DNA from: Streptomyces sp. ASQP_92
GTDB lineage: Bacteria; Actinomycetota; Actinomycetes; Streptomycetales; Streptomycetaceae
NCBI RefSeq assembly: GCF_025399895.1
Contig: NZ_JAODUA010000012.1
Coordinates: forward strand, 1-64,000
DNA: 64,000 nucleotides
Direction: 5' to 3'
The position numbers and the translations under genes were made by a program. The notes under the pieces were generated by a model. That model did not search any database. It saw only the letters and a list, made by a program, of their open reading frames with translations, and had not been told where the DNA came from. Positions 1 to 9,466 of the stretch are shown here, piece by piece (position 1 is the first letter of the stretch; every line of letters starts with the position of its first letter).

Positions 1-328
1 TCCAGCTTAGCAGATCCGATTTCCGTTTCTGCCACCCGCTGGAGCGGGCTCCCGAATTGGTTTTGGCTTTCGCTTTTCCTTTTCGGCGATTCCGACTCTA
101 TCAGAAGCCATTCAGCCGATCGAATCGGCTTCTTGTGCTTCGAATGGTGAATCGGAGGGCTCATCGCGCGGAAATTCAATTTCCGGGGAGAGCGAGAGAG
201 ATGTTAGCCAGTGCGCTCGGGCTTGTCCAGTCCGAGGCAACCGTTTGAATCTACCTCCCCACGCCGACCGTGTCAACGGTTTTGGTGGGCGAAGGGGACA
301 GTAGCAGGTCAGAGGCGTCGTACGCACA
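1..328. other. Non-coding stretch with short palindromes at the window edge
   Basis: I see no convincing gene here. The first 250 bases are clearly less GC-rich than the rest of the window. They hold two small perfect hairpins: AGCCGAT/ATCGGCT with a 3-nt loop (114-130) and CGGAAAT/ATTTCCG with a 3-nt loop (169-185). The 114-130 hairpin is flanked by CCATTC and GAATGG (108-113 and 142-147). The stretch lies downstream of the SpoIIM-type gene and may belong to a feature cut off by the window edge. Confidence 0.5.
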
Positions 329-1336
329 TCACGCGGCCGTCGGGAGTTCGGCGCTGCGGCCCGTTTCCTCGACGTCGCCCGCCTCTCCGGCCCGGGCGGC
401 TCGGCCGCCCAGGAGGTACACGTAGGCCAGGAACGCCAGCTCGGCGGTGATGCCCAGGGCGATACGGGCCCAGGTGGGCAGGCCGGACGGGGTTACGAAG
501 CCCTCGATCATCCCGGAGACGAACAGCACCAGGGCCAGTCCGATCGCCATGCCCAGCGCCGCCCGGCCCTGCTCCGCCAGGGCCGCTCGACGCGTCCGCG
601 GGCCCGGGTCCACCACGGTCCAGCCCAGGCGCAGGCCCGTACCCGCGGCGACGAACACGGCCGTCAGCTCCAGGAGGCCGTGCGGAAGGATCAGGCCGAG
701 GAAGGTGTCGAGGCGGCCGGCGGAGGACATGAGGCCGATGCCGACGCCCAGGTTGAGCATGTTGAGCAGCAGGATCCACAGGACCGGGATGCCGAGGAAC
801 GCGCCCAGGACCAGGCACATCGCCGTGGCCTGGGCGTTGTTCGTCCACACCTGGGCCGCGAAGGACGCGGCCGGGTGACTTGAGTAGTAGGTCTCGTACT
901 CGCCGCCAGGCCGCGTCATCTGGCGCAGGGCGTCAGGAGCGGCGAGCGCGGACTGCACCTCGGGGTGGGTGCCGATCCACCAGCCGATGACCACGGAGAC
1001 AGCGATGGACACCAGAGCCGTGGGAATCCACCAACGGCGGGAGCGGTAGACGGCCGCGGGGAAGCCCGCCGTGAGGAAGCGTGCCGCGTCGCGCCAGCTC
1101 GCGCGGCGGGTGCCGGTCACGGTGGAGCGTGCGCGGGCCACCAGTTGGGTCAGGCGGCCGGTGAGCTGGGGGTCCGGGGTGGTCGTCTGTATGAGGGAGA
1201 GGTGGGTGGAGGTGCGCTGGTAGAGCGTCACCAGCTCGTCCGCCTCGGCTCCCGTGAGGCGCCGGCCGCGGCGCAGGAGGTGTTCGAGGCGGTCCCACTC
1301 CGCGTGGTGGGCGGTCACGAAGACGTCGAGGTCCAT
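329..1336 (-). CDS. Stage II sporulation protein M-like (DUF95/SpoIIM family) membrane protein
   Basis: 335-aa integral membrane protein of the SpoIIM/DUF95 family. The N-terminus starts MDLDVFVTAHHAEW and continues through a soluble helical part with a LYQRTSTHLS stretch typical of these actinobacterial proteins. At least five hydrophobic segments follow in the second half. An in-frame start 28 codons further upstream (1420) exists, but the extra residues look like intergenic translation, so I chose ATG 1336. It is divergent from the RDD-family gene with about 130 bp between them, a pairing common in actinobacteria. Despite the family name the role here is unknown; a membrane-organising function is inference. 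Confidence 0.85.
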   Translation of the reverse strand: MDLDVFVTAHHAEWDRLEHLLRRGRRLTGAEADELVTLYQRTSTHLSLIQTTTPDPQLTGRLTQLVARARSTVTGTRRASWRDAARFLTAGFPAAVYRSRRWWIPTALVSIAVSVVIGWWIGTHPEVQSALAAPDALRQMTRPGGEYETYYSSHPAASFAAQVWTNNAQATAMCLVLGAFLGIPVLWILLLNMLNLGVGIGLMSSAGRLDTFLGLILPHGLLELTAVFVAAGTGLRLGWTVVDPGPRTRRAALAEQGRAALGMAIGLALVLFVSGMIEGFVTPSGLPTWARIALGITAELAFLAYVYLLGGRAARAGEAGDVEETGRSAELPTAA

Positions 1337-1464
1337 GTTCTGCTGCTGCTCCAGGCACTGGGTGCGTACGGTCCGTACTACTGCGACGCGTTGCGGGCCA
1401 GCTTGGCAGACTGGGGGCACCGAAGGGTGGGGAAGGTCGTCGTCTGTGGAGGGTGGGGTATCGG

Positions 1465-2613
1465 GTGAGCGCGCTGGTCACGGGGGATGCGGTCGTACTG
1501 GGGCTGCGGCCCGCGCGGTTGCCGAGTCGGGCGTTGGCGTTGGTGATCGATCTCGCGGTGGTGTGGGCGGCCTACATATTGGTCTCGCTGCTCATGTTGT
1601 TCGCCACCGCTTCCATGGATGACGCCGCCCAGGCCGCGATAGCGGTGACCCTCTTCCTGCTCGTACTGGTCGGGGCGCCCATCGCCGTCGAGACGCTGTC
1701 GCACGGGCGGTCACTGGGGAAGCTGGCCTGCGGTTTGCGGGTGGTGCGGGACGACGGCGGGCCGATCCGCTTCCGGCACGCGCTGGTGCGCGGGGCCATG
1801 GGGGTCGTCGAGATTCTGATGACGTTCGGGGTCGTGGGCTGTATCGCGTCGCTCGTCTCCGCGCGTGGGCGGCGCCTCGGGGATGTCTTCGCGGGGACGC
1901 TGGTCGTGCGCGAGCGGGTTTCGTCGGGGTGGGCCGCGGCCGTTCCGCCACCCCCGCCCTGGCTCGTGGGGCGCTTCGCCGGGCTTGATCTGTCACGCGT
2001 ACCGGACGGGCTGTGGCTCGCGGTGCGCCAGTACCTGACGCGGATGCGGCAACTCGATCCGCAGGTGAGCTGGACGATGGCGGTGCGCCTGGCCGAGGAC
2101 ATGGCCGCCTGCACGGGGGCTCCCCTGCCCGGAGGCGTGCCGCCTGCCGCGTATTTGGCCGCTGTGGTGAGTGAGCGTCAGGCCCGTGATGCGCGGCGGG
2201 CGTTCGGTGGGGTACGCCCCGGCGTGGGTCCGGGGATGCAGGGTGCGATGGCGGCGCCGGGGGCTCAGGCGGCGTGGGTGGCAGCAGGCGTTCAGGGTTC
2301 GGGAGGTGGCGCGGGGGCTCCTGGTTCGGGAGCTGCGCCGGTTTACTCGCCGGTTCCGGGGGCGGGTCATGGCTTCGCCGCGGGAGCTGCTCCGCAGCCC
2401 GCTCAACCAGTTCAACCCGCCCATGGCTGGGGTCCGTTGGGCCGGTCCGCTTCGGGTGGGGCCGGTGGTGCCGGTGATCCGGGTGGGCTGGAACTTAGGG
2501 ATGGGTCGGACGGCTCGGCGCGGTCGCACGTGCCGGACGGCTCCGCGGAGCGTTCGGCAGAGGGCGGCGCCCAGGGCGCCGTGCGCGTGACGGGGTTCGC
2601 GCCGCCCGCCTAG
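1465..2613 (+). CDS. RDD family membrane protein
   Basis: 382-aa protein. An RDD domain occupies roughly residues 10-155: the conserved Arg in RALALVIDL, the Asp pair in DDG, then RRLGDVFAGTLVV, with three hydrophobic segments. The last 140 residues are Ala/Gly/Pro-rich and probably disordered. GTG 1465 is preferred over GTG 1453 because GGAGG at 1448-1452 sits upstream of it. Divergent from the SpoIIM-type gene. RDD proteins are membrane proteins of mostly unknown role, some linked to ion or Na+/H+ transport; nothing here decides the function. Confidence 0.85.
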   Translation: MSALVTGDAVVLGLRPARLPSRALALVIDLAVVWAAYILVSLLMLFATASMDDAAQAAIAVTLFLLVLVGAPIAVETLSHGRSLGKLACGLRVVRDDGGPIRFRHALVRGAMGVVEILMTFGVVGCIASLVSARGRRLGDVFAGTLVVRERVSSGWAAAVPPPPPWLVGRFAGLDLSRVPDGLWLAVRQYLTRMRQLDPQVSWTMAVRLAEDMAACTGAPLPGGVPPAAYLAAVVSERQARDARRAFGGVRPGVGPGMQGAMAAPGAQAAWVAAGVQGSGGGAGAPGSGAAPVYSPVPGAGHGFAAGAAPQPAQPVQPAHGWGPLGRSASGGAGGAGDPGGLELRDGSDGSARSHVPDGSAERSAEGGAQGAVRVTGFAPPA

Positions 2614-2761
2614 GCCCGCTGAGTTCGGGCCGCCCGCCCAGGCCAGCGGCCTCGGTGGGCTTGGTCGGCGCTGCCCGCACGGTCCGCGGGTTCGCTACGC
2701 CGCCTTGCTGGAACAGCCGGCCGGGACGGGGCCCGCGTTGCTCGGCGGGCGGGCCGGGCGG
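2614..2761. other. Convergent intergenic gap
   Basis: 148 bp between the convergent RDD-family and hypothetical genes. I see no clear hairpin terminator or ORF in it. Confidence 0.4.
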
Positions 2762-3382
2762 CTACGGCGCAGGGAACGTCGAGGGTGGGGATTCCAGGGA
2801 TTCCAGCTCGATGCCGGGCGCCGCGAGGACCACGTCACCCGCGATGTGGACGGTGTGCTGCTCACCGGTGTCCAGGGCGCTGACCTGGTACTCGTCCACG
2901 ATCAGGGGGCCATTGTCAGTGGCGTGCGCTTCACTTTTCAGCAGGGCCCAGGACTGGTCGATCGTGCGGGGGGCGAGGACCGGGTCCGTGAAGGTGACGA
3001 GGCGGACGCGCGTCGTCGGGGACTGGGGGGTGAGCCGGAGCAGACGGGAGGTGGCGACGAGAAACGCGGGGGAACCGCCGGCGAAGGCATGGGCGCGCAC
3101 ATTGCCTTCGGTGGCCTGGGTCCCGGAAGGGTCCGTACGGACCCAGGTGACGCCGTCGAGCGCGGCGCCTCGTACCTGCCAGGCCGCGGCATGGAGTTCG
3201 AGGCGGATCGGGCGCCCGAGTTCGTCGAGTGCGAGGTCCACGGAGCCCGCGTGGTCTCCGGAGGGGGTGGTGCGCTGGGACACGTAGCGCCAGCCGGAGG
3301 GGCCGGGCGCGCAGTGGAAGTGTTCTTCGCCGAGAGGGGTGTGGTCGTGGGGATCGTGAAGCGAATACCGGCCGCGGGGCAT
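2762..3382 (-). CDS. Conserved hypothetical protein
   Basis: 206-aa soluble protein that I cannot assign to a named family. It has no signal peptide or membrane segment. It reads as a beta-rich protein with a VDLALDELGRPIRLEL segment, a short GVTWVRTDPSG stretch and a C-terminal VDEYQVSALDTGEQ strand pair. I set the start at ATG 3382 (MPRGRYSLHD); the 42 codons upstream overlap a hairpin region and look non-coding. Third-position G/C bias supports it being real. It lies downstream of ahcY on the same strand but is separated by two hairpins, so it is probably transcribed on its own. Confidence 0.7.
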   Translation of the reverse strand: MPRGRYSLHDPHDHTPLGEEHFHCAPGPSGWRYVSQRTTPSGDHAGSVDLALDELGRPIRLELHAAAWQVRGAALDGVTWVRTDPSGTQATEGNVRAHAFAGGSPAFLVATSRLLRLTPQSPTTRVRLVTFTDPVLAPRTIDQSWALLKSEAHATDNGPLIVDEYQVSALDTGEQHTVHIAGDVVLAAPGIELESLESPPSTFPAP

Positions 3383-3435
3383 GGGGTCTCGGGGTCCTCG
3401 GAGATCGGGCGCTGACTCGGTGTGGAGCGGTATGG

Positions 3436-3470
3436 GGCAGGCCCCCGTCACGGGGGTGCGGGGGCCTGCC
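3436..3470 (-). terminator. Hairpin between ahcY and the hypothetical gene
   Basis: An 11-bp GC-rich stem, GGCAGGCCCCC (3436-3446) with its complement (3460-3470), closes a 13-nt loop. It lacks a U-tract, as is usual in Streptomyces. It is the second hairpin after ahcY and just upstream of the next minus-strand gene. Confidence 0.55.
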
Positions 3471-3561
3471 TCAGTACCGATGGCTACCGATGGCTGCCGA
3501 TGACGCACCGGTGGAGCCCGAGTGCCGCTGAGGCCGGGTCGGCGGTGCCGTCAACTCCGGT

Positions 3562-3612
3562 GACCACAGGGCCTGTTGGCTCTACGGACGGAAAGTCCGC
3601 GGCCCTGTGGTC
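3562..3612 (-). terminator. Nested-hairpin terminator of ahcY
   Basis: A perfect 12-bp inverted repeat, GACCACAGGGCC (3562-3573) and its complement (3601-3612), encloses a smaller hairpin CGGAC-GGAAA-GTCCG. It begins 16 nt past the ahcY stop codon on the minus strand, so it is the probable ahcY terminator. Confidence 0.75.
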
Positions 3613-3628
3613 CTCGGGGTGTCGGGGC

Positions 3629-5092
<1,464 letters not shown>

Positions 5093-5401
5093 GCGGGCTG
5101 CTCCTCGTGGGTTGGTGGCGAGGGTGGGTACGGCTGGTCTGCGGGCGCGGCGATGGGCATGGGAGTGCCCGAACGCGCTCGCAGCGCAGTCCGTCGGAGG
5201 CCCTCTCTCCCTCGGCCGGGTCCACGGGGGACCGACCGACCGCCATCAGCAGCGACGTCTGGCTCTGGTCACGAATCTACACCGATCGGCCCAGCGAGCC
5301 CCAGCCTGCCTGGCCAGAGGCGCCGGTCGAAAAGCGGGACGGCGGCGGCCCGGGCGGAAGGGGCCGACGGGCGCTCCCGGGCCGGGCGGCCCGGCCGCAG
5401 G
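5093..5401 (-). promoter_or_regulatory. ahcY leader and intergenic region
   Basis: 309 bp separate ahcY from the cation transporter gene upstream. No ORF is credible. The minus strand can form several GC-rich hairpins. I looked for the S-adenosylhomocysteine riboswitch core and could not recognise it, so no riboswitch is claimed. Confidence 0.35.
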
Positions 5402-6361
5402 TCAGCGACCGCCCGGCGTGGCCAGCGGATCGGGGCCCGCCGCGGCTTCTTCCGCGCTGTAGATGTCCGGCTCCAGGTAGATGACCCTGGCGATCGGGAC
5501 CGCCGCGCGGATGCGGGCTTCGGCCGCGTTGATCGCGGTGGCGATCTCCTGGGCCGTGTCGTCGTGCTGGACGGCGATCTTGGCTGCCACCAGGAGTTCC
5601 TCGGGACCCAGGTGGAGCGTGCGCATGTGGATGACGGAGGTCACCGCGGAGCCGTCCACGATGGCCGCCTTGATCTTCTCGACCTCGTCCGTACCCGCGG
5701 ACTCGCCGAGGAGCAGCGACTTGGTCTCCGCCGCCAGGACGAGCGCGATGAGGATCAGCAGGATGCCGATGCAGAGCGTGCCGATGCCGTCCCAGACGCC
5801 GTTGCCGGTGGCCAGCGCGATGCCGACACCCGCGAGGGCCAGGGCCAGGCCGACCAGCGCGCCGAAGTCCTCCAGCAGGACGACCGGCAGCTCGGGCGCC
5901 TTGGCCCGGCGGATGAACTCCTTCCAGGACAGGCCGCCCCGGGTGACGTTCGATTCCTTGATCGCCGTACGGAAGGAGAAGCCCTCCGCGACGATGGCGA
6001 ACACCAGGACCCCGACCGGCCAGTACCAGGCCTCGATCGCGTGCGGGTTCTTGATCTTCTCGTAGCCCTCGTAGACGGCGAACATGCCGCCGACGGAGAA
6101 CAGCACGATCGAGACCAGGAACGCGTAGATGTAGCGCTCGCGGCCGTAGCCGAAGGGATGTTGCGGGGTCGCCTCGCGCTGGGCCTTCTTGCCGCCGACC
6201 AGCAGCAGGCCCTGGTTGCCGGAGTCGGCGAGCGAGTGGACGCTCTCCGCGAGCATCGACGACGAACCGCTGAACAGGAACGCCACGAACTTCGCGGCCG
6301 CGATGGCGAGGTTGGCGCTCAGTGCCGCCACGATGGCCTTGGTTCCGCCTGACGCGCTCAT
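5402..6361 (-). CDS. Cation diffusion facilitator (CDF) family transporter
   Basis: 319-aa inner-membrane cation/proton antiporter of the CDF family, likely exporting Zn2+ or another divalent metal. About six membrane segments lie in residues 1-210, including the HSLADS motif in the second helix and the acidic LLEDFGAL motif further on. HPFGYGRERY follows helix 2, as in the SLC30A9-like branch. The C-terminal 90 residues form the cytoplasmic domain (HMRTLHLGPEELLVAAKI). It is downstream of manA with a hairpin in between. The metal cannot be decided from sequence. Confidence 0.92.
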   Translation of the reverse strand: MSASGGTKAIVAALSANLAIAAAKFVAFLFSGSSSMLAESVHSLADSGNQGLLLVGGKKAQREATPQHPFGYGRERYIYAFLVSIVLFSVGGMFAVYEGYEKIKNPHAIEAWYWPVGVLVFAIVAEGFSFRTAIKESNVTRGGLSWKEFIRRAKAPELPVVLLEDFGALVGLALALAGVGIALATGNGVWDGIGTLCIGILLILIALVLAAETKSLLLGESAGTDEVEKIKAAIVDGSAVTSVIHMRTLHLGPEELLVAAKIAVQHDDTAQEIATAINAAEARIRAAVPIARVIYLEPDIYSAEEAAAGPDPLATPGGR

Positions 6362-6394
6362 GGAGGTGCCGTCTTCCCTTCGTCGGTTGCCCTG

Positions 6395-6421
6395 GCGGGG
6401 CCGGCCGGTGCCGGACCCCGC
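6395..6421 (-). terminator. Hairpin between manA and the CDF gene
   Basis: GCGGGGCCGGC (6395-6405) pairs with GCCGGACCCCGC (6410-6421) with one bulged base and a 4-nt loop. It may partly terminate transcripts coming from manA before the transporter gene. Confidence 0.4.
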
Positions 6422-6438
6422 GGCGGCACATTGTTACA

Positions 6439-7605
6439 TCAGGCAACGACCGTGGCGCGGAACACGGTTCCCGCCCCGGTCAGCTCGGCCCGCTCCTCGG
6501 CGGGTACGAATACGGCTTCCCCCGGGGTCAGTGTCAATCCCCCGAGCGTGGGGTTGCCCGCGGTACAGAGCACGATCTGCGGGGTGGCGGCGGTCAGTTC
6601 GGTGGGGGCCGCGCCCTCGGCCCGTACGAAACGGGACAGGCGGAACTCGTCGATCGGGGTCTCGTACAGCTCCTCCCCGGTCGGCGAGGCCTCGGGGCGC
6701 AGCACGCCGGGGTCGGTCGGTTCGAAGCGGACGACGCGGAGCAGTTCGGGGACGTCGACGTGCTTGGGGGTCAGGCCGCAGCGCAGGACGTTGTCGGAGT
6801 TGGCCATGATCTCCACGCCCAGGCCGCCGATGTAGGCGTGCGGCACCCCGGCGCCGAGGAACAGGGCCTCGCCGGGCTGGAGTTGGACATGGTTGAGCAG
6901 GGTCACCGCGAGGACCCCCGGATCGCCCGGGAAGTGGTGTGCGAGGGAGGCGTAGGCCTCGTACTGCGCGCCGCCCAGGCGTGTGCAGGCGGCGGCCAGC
7001 TCGGTCACCGTCGCCGCCATCTCGTGACGGTCGGCGGTCAGCACGGCGGTGAGGACCTCGCGCAGGGCCGCCTCGGCGGGGTGGGCGCGCAGCAGGTCCA
7101 CGTACGGCTTGAGCGAGTCGACCTCCAGGGCGGCCAGCACCCGCGCGCTCTCCTCCGGGTCGCGGAAGCCGCACAGGCCCTCGAACGGGGTGAGCGCGCA
7201 GATGAGTTCGGGCTTGTGGTTGGCGTCTTTGTAGTTGCGGTGCGGGGCGTCGAGGGGGATTCCGGCCCGCTCCTCGTTCTCGTACCCCTCCTTGGCCTGC
7301 GCGAGGTCGGGGTGGACCTGGAGGGAGAGGGGCGCCCCGGCGGCGAGGAGTTTGAACAGGAAGGGCAGGCGCGGGCCGAAGCGGGCGAGCGCGGCGCGGC
7401 CCAGTTCGCCCGCGGGGTCCGCCGCGATCACGTCTGACAACGATGTCTCGCCTGCGCCACGGTCGAGCCGGGAAGGCGCCCCGGGGTGGGCCCCCATCCA
7501 CATCTCGGCCTGGGGCCGACCGGTCGGGTCGATGCCGAGGAGTTCCGGGATGAGGGTGGTGGAGCCCCAGGCGTAGGGGCGGATGGTGTTGGTGAGACGG
7601 TCCAT
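6439..7605 (-). CDS. manA: Mannose-6-phosphate isomerase, class I
   Basis: 388-aa cytosolic Zn-dependent enzyme interconverting fructose-6-phosphate and mannose-6-phosphate, the entry to GDP-mannose and mannosylated envelope glycans. Start is ATG 7605 (MDRLTNTIRPYAWGS); the longer in-frame extension is Pro/Arg-rich and not credible. Type I motifs are visible: LSLQVHPD with metal-binding His, the NHKPEL segment with its Glu, and GEALFLGAGVPHAY with a further His. It lies downstream of an SIS-domain isomerase and manB on the same strand, so the block covers fructose-6-P to mannose-1-P. Confidence 0.97.
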   Translation of the reverse strand: MDRLTNTIRPYAWGSTTLIPELLGIDPTGRPQAEMWMGAHPGAPSRLDRGAGETSLSDVIAADPAGELGRAALARFGPRLPFLFKLLAAGAPLSLQVHPDLAQAKEGYENEERAGIPLDAPHRNYKDANHKPELICALTPFEGLCGFRDPEESARVLAALEVDSLKPYVDLLRAHPAEAALREVLTAVLTADRHEMAATVTELAAACTRLGGAQYEAYASLAHHFPGDPGVLAVTLLNHVQLQPGEALFLGAGVPHAYIGGLGVEIMANSDNVLRCGLTPKHVDVPELLRVVRFEPTDPGVLRPEASPTGEELYETPIDEFRLSRFVRAEGAAPTELTAATPQIVLCTAGNPTLGGLTLTPGEAVFVPAEERAELTGAGTVFRATVVA

Positions 7606-7793
7606 GGGTGGTCCTGTGATCCCTTTCGGTGCCGGGAGACGTAGCTCGGCCGCCCGCCGGAGGCCTGCCCCTTGCCTGCGGCCGGCCCCGGCCCGTCCGG
7701 CGCGGTCGGGGGCGGGTCGGGGCGATGGGGTTCCGGTGGGGCCGTGGGTCAGGTCGGGGCGGGCTGGGGGCGGGCCGGGGTGGCGAGCCGTGG

Positions 7794-8921
7794 TCAGGTC
7801 GAGGCGATGGTGAGGTAGACCGTCGCGAAGTCGGTGATGGCGAGGAGTTCCGCGAGGCATTCGAGCTCGTTGCCCTCCTCGGGTTCGAGCTCGCTGATCG
7901 GGGTGTCGTGGGTGAGCGCGAGTTCACGTGCGGCCGGGGCCGCCGAGAGGCCGCCGGTGGGACGGTCGCGCAGCAGGACGATCCGGGCGTGCAGCCGCTC
8001 CGGCTCGTCGACGCGGTCGCGGAAGAAGTCGTCGGGGTCCGCGCCGGCCGCGAGCGTGCCCGCCAGGAGCACACCGTGGGCGGGCAGCGCCTCGGGCAGC
8101 GCGGCGGCGAGCGCCGGGTGGCCGGACAGCTCGCTGAGCACGGCGGCGAACCGGCGCCCGGCCGGAGCCGCGCCCACACCCTCGGTCCAGATGAGCGGCA
8201 GCGACTCGGCGAGCTCGGCCGCGAGCGTCTTGGCGGGATTGCCGTAGGTGGCGATCGCCGGGCCGCAGCGTTCCGCGGTGCGGTCGAGCCGGGCGGCGAT
8301 CTTCTCGATCGTCTCGGGGGGCGCGCTGAGCAGGCCGACCCGGTCGAGCAGCGCGAGCAGCGGCGTGAACAGCGACCACAGCGCGCCGGGGCTCGCGGCG
8401 GACATCTCCGCCTCGTCGGGTTCGAAGGGGCCCGACGCCATCGGGACGAGCAGGCCGTGCACCCCGTCCACGGCCTCCGCGAGCGGGGAGCGTTCGGGGG
8501 CGACCGCGACGACGTTGCAGCCCCTGCGGTAGGCCTGCTCGGCGAGGAGGGCCAGGCCCGGCTCGGTGCCGTCGGGGGTGGTGATGAGGAGCAGGTCGAC
8601 GGAGCCCGCCCACCCCGGCAGGGTCCAGCGGAGCGCGCCGGCCGCGGGCGCGACGCCGGTGGACTCCAGGCGCGTGACCGGCGCCGAGGCGCCCGCGAGC
8701 GCGGTGATCAGATCGGCCACCCCCGCGGCGGCGGTGCCGGGTCCTGCGATCAGCACCGACCGGGGGCGGCCCTCCGGCTTCAGCTCGGCGATGCCGGCCT
8801 CGGTGGCGTGCCGGGCCGCGGTACGGACGCGGGCGCCCGCCTCCGCGGCGCCGCGCAGCAGCCCACGGCGGTCGGCCCTGGCGAGGGCTTCCGGATCGTC
8901 GAGCAGCGACTCGTCGAGCAT
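7794..8921 (-). CDS. SIS-domain phosphosugar isomerase-like protein
   Basis: 375-aa protein related to the bifunctional phosphoglucose/phosphomannose isomerase family found beside manB in actinobacteria. The SIS fold is seen from about residue 50 (SVLIAGPGTAAAGVADLI), with a second Rossmann-like stretch (VDLLLITTPDGTE, GCNVVAVAPERSPL). The C-terminal part carries LPLIWTEGVG and LELTHDTPISELE-like segments typical of the family. It sits between the Trm112-like gene and manA. Whether it is an active isomerase or a regulatory relative cannot be told without checking the active-site Glu and His by alignment. Confidence 0.8.
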   Translation of the reverse strand: MLDESLLDDPEALARADRRGLLRGAAEAGARVRTAARHATEAGIAELKPEGRPRSVLIAGPGTAAAGVADLITALAGASAPVTRLESTGVAPAAGALRWTLPGWAGSVDLLLITTPDGTEPGLALLAEQAYRRGCNVVAVAPERSPLAEAVDGVHGLLVPMASGPFEPDEAEMSAASPGALWSLFTPLLALLDRVGLLSAPPETIEKIAARLDRTAERCGPAIATYGNPAKTLAAELAESLPLIWTEGVGAAPAGRRFAAVLSELSGHPALAAALPEALPAHGVLLAGTLAAGADPDDFFRDRVDEPERLHARIVLLRDRPTGGLSAAPAARELALTHDTPISELEPEEGNELECLAELLAITDFATVYLTIAST

Positions 8922-8985
8922 GGGGGTGGGCCTCCGGCTCTGCTTGGGGTTACCGGGACTGCGCGGGCGGGACCCGCACCCTGCG

Positions 8986-9168
8986 TCAGGCGGGGCGGCG
9001 GGCCTCGTCCACCAGGAGGACCGGGATGCCGTCCCGCACCGGGGAGGCCAGGCCGCAGTCCTTGCCGGTGCAGATCAGCTCGGGCTCGTCCGCCGAGGTC
9101 TCGTCGCGGAGCGGGGCGTGGCACGCCGGGCAGGCGAGGATCTGGAGGAGGCCGGCTTCGAGCGGCAT
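8986..9168 (-). CDS. Trm112-like small zinc-ribbon protein
   Basis: 60-aa protein of the Trm112/YcaR family. Start is ATG 9168 (MPLEAGLLQILACPACHAPL), preceded by a purine-rich AAGGGAA site. The pairs CPAC and CTGKDCG can hold one zinc. Family members in yeast and archaea activate methyltransferases; in bacteria they are mostly uncharacterised. Its constant place between manB and the SIS isomerase suggests a link to this operon, but its partner is unknown. Confidence 0.85.
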   Translation of the reverse strand: MPLEAGLLQILACPACHAPLRDETSADEPELICTGKDCGLASPVRDGIPVLLVDEARRPA

Positions 9169-9203
9169 GGGGTTCCCTTCGGCGGTTCGTCGTTCCGTGG
9201 TTC

Positions 9204-9227
9204 TGCTGCCGTACGCGTACGGCAGCA
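9204..9227 (-). terminator. 24-bp perfect palindrome between manB and the Trm112-like gene
   Basis: Half-site TGCTGCCGTACG is followed immediately by its exact complement. It can form a 10-bp stem with a CGCG loop in RNA. It lies in the 298-bp gap after manB, where a terminator, processing site or protein-binding operator would all fit. Confidence 0.5.
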
Positions 9228-9466
9228 CGCGCGCGGGGGTCGGGCCAGGTCAGCCTACCGCCGGGGTCGGTGGGGTGCGTGCGCGATGAAGGGAGCGGTT
9301 CGGCGGGCGGTGAGGGAGGTCCGGGAGAGGGCTCCGGGGCGCTCGGGAGCCGTCCCCCATGGAGGCCGCCTCCGTGAACGAAACGGGAGGCCGTCCGGAG
9401 CGAGGCCGGCGCCGGCCGGCCACCCGCACCCACCGCATCGGCCGGCCGCCCGCGTCACGACCGTCG

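Noticed and set aside
57..248. 63-codon ORF at the left edge
   Set aside because: Low third-position G/C, overlaps hairpins, no ribosome site or recognisable sequence.
5093..5276. S-adenosylhomocysteine riboswitch before ahcY
   Set aside because: The conserved core of that riboswitch could not be recognised; only generic GC-rich hairpins are seen.
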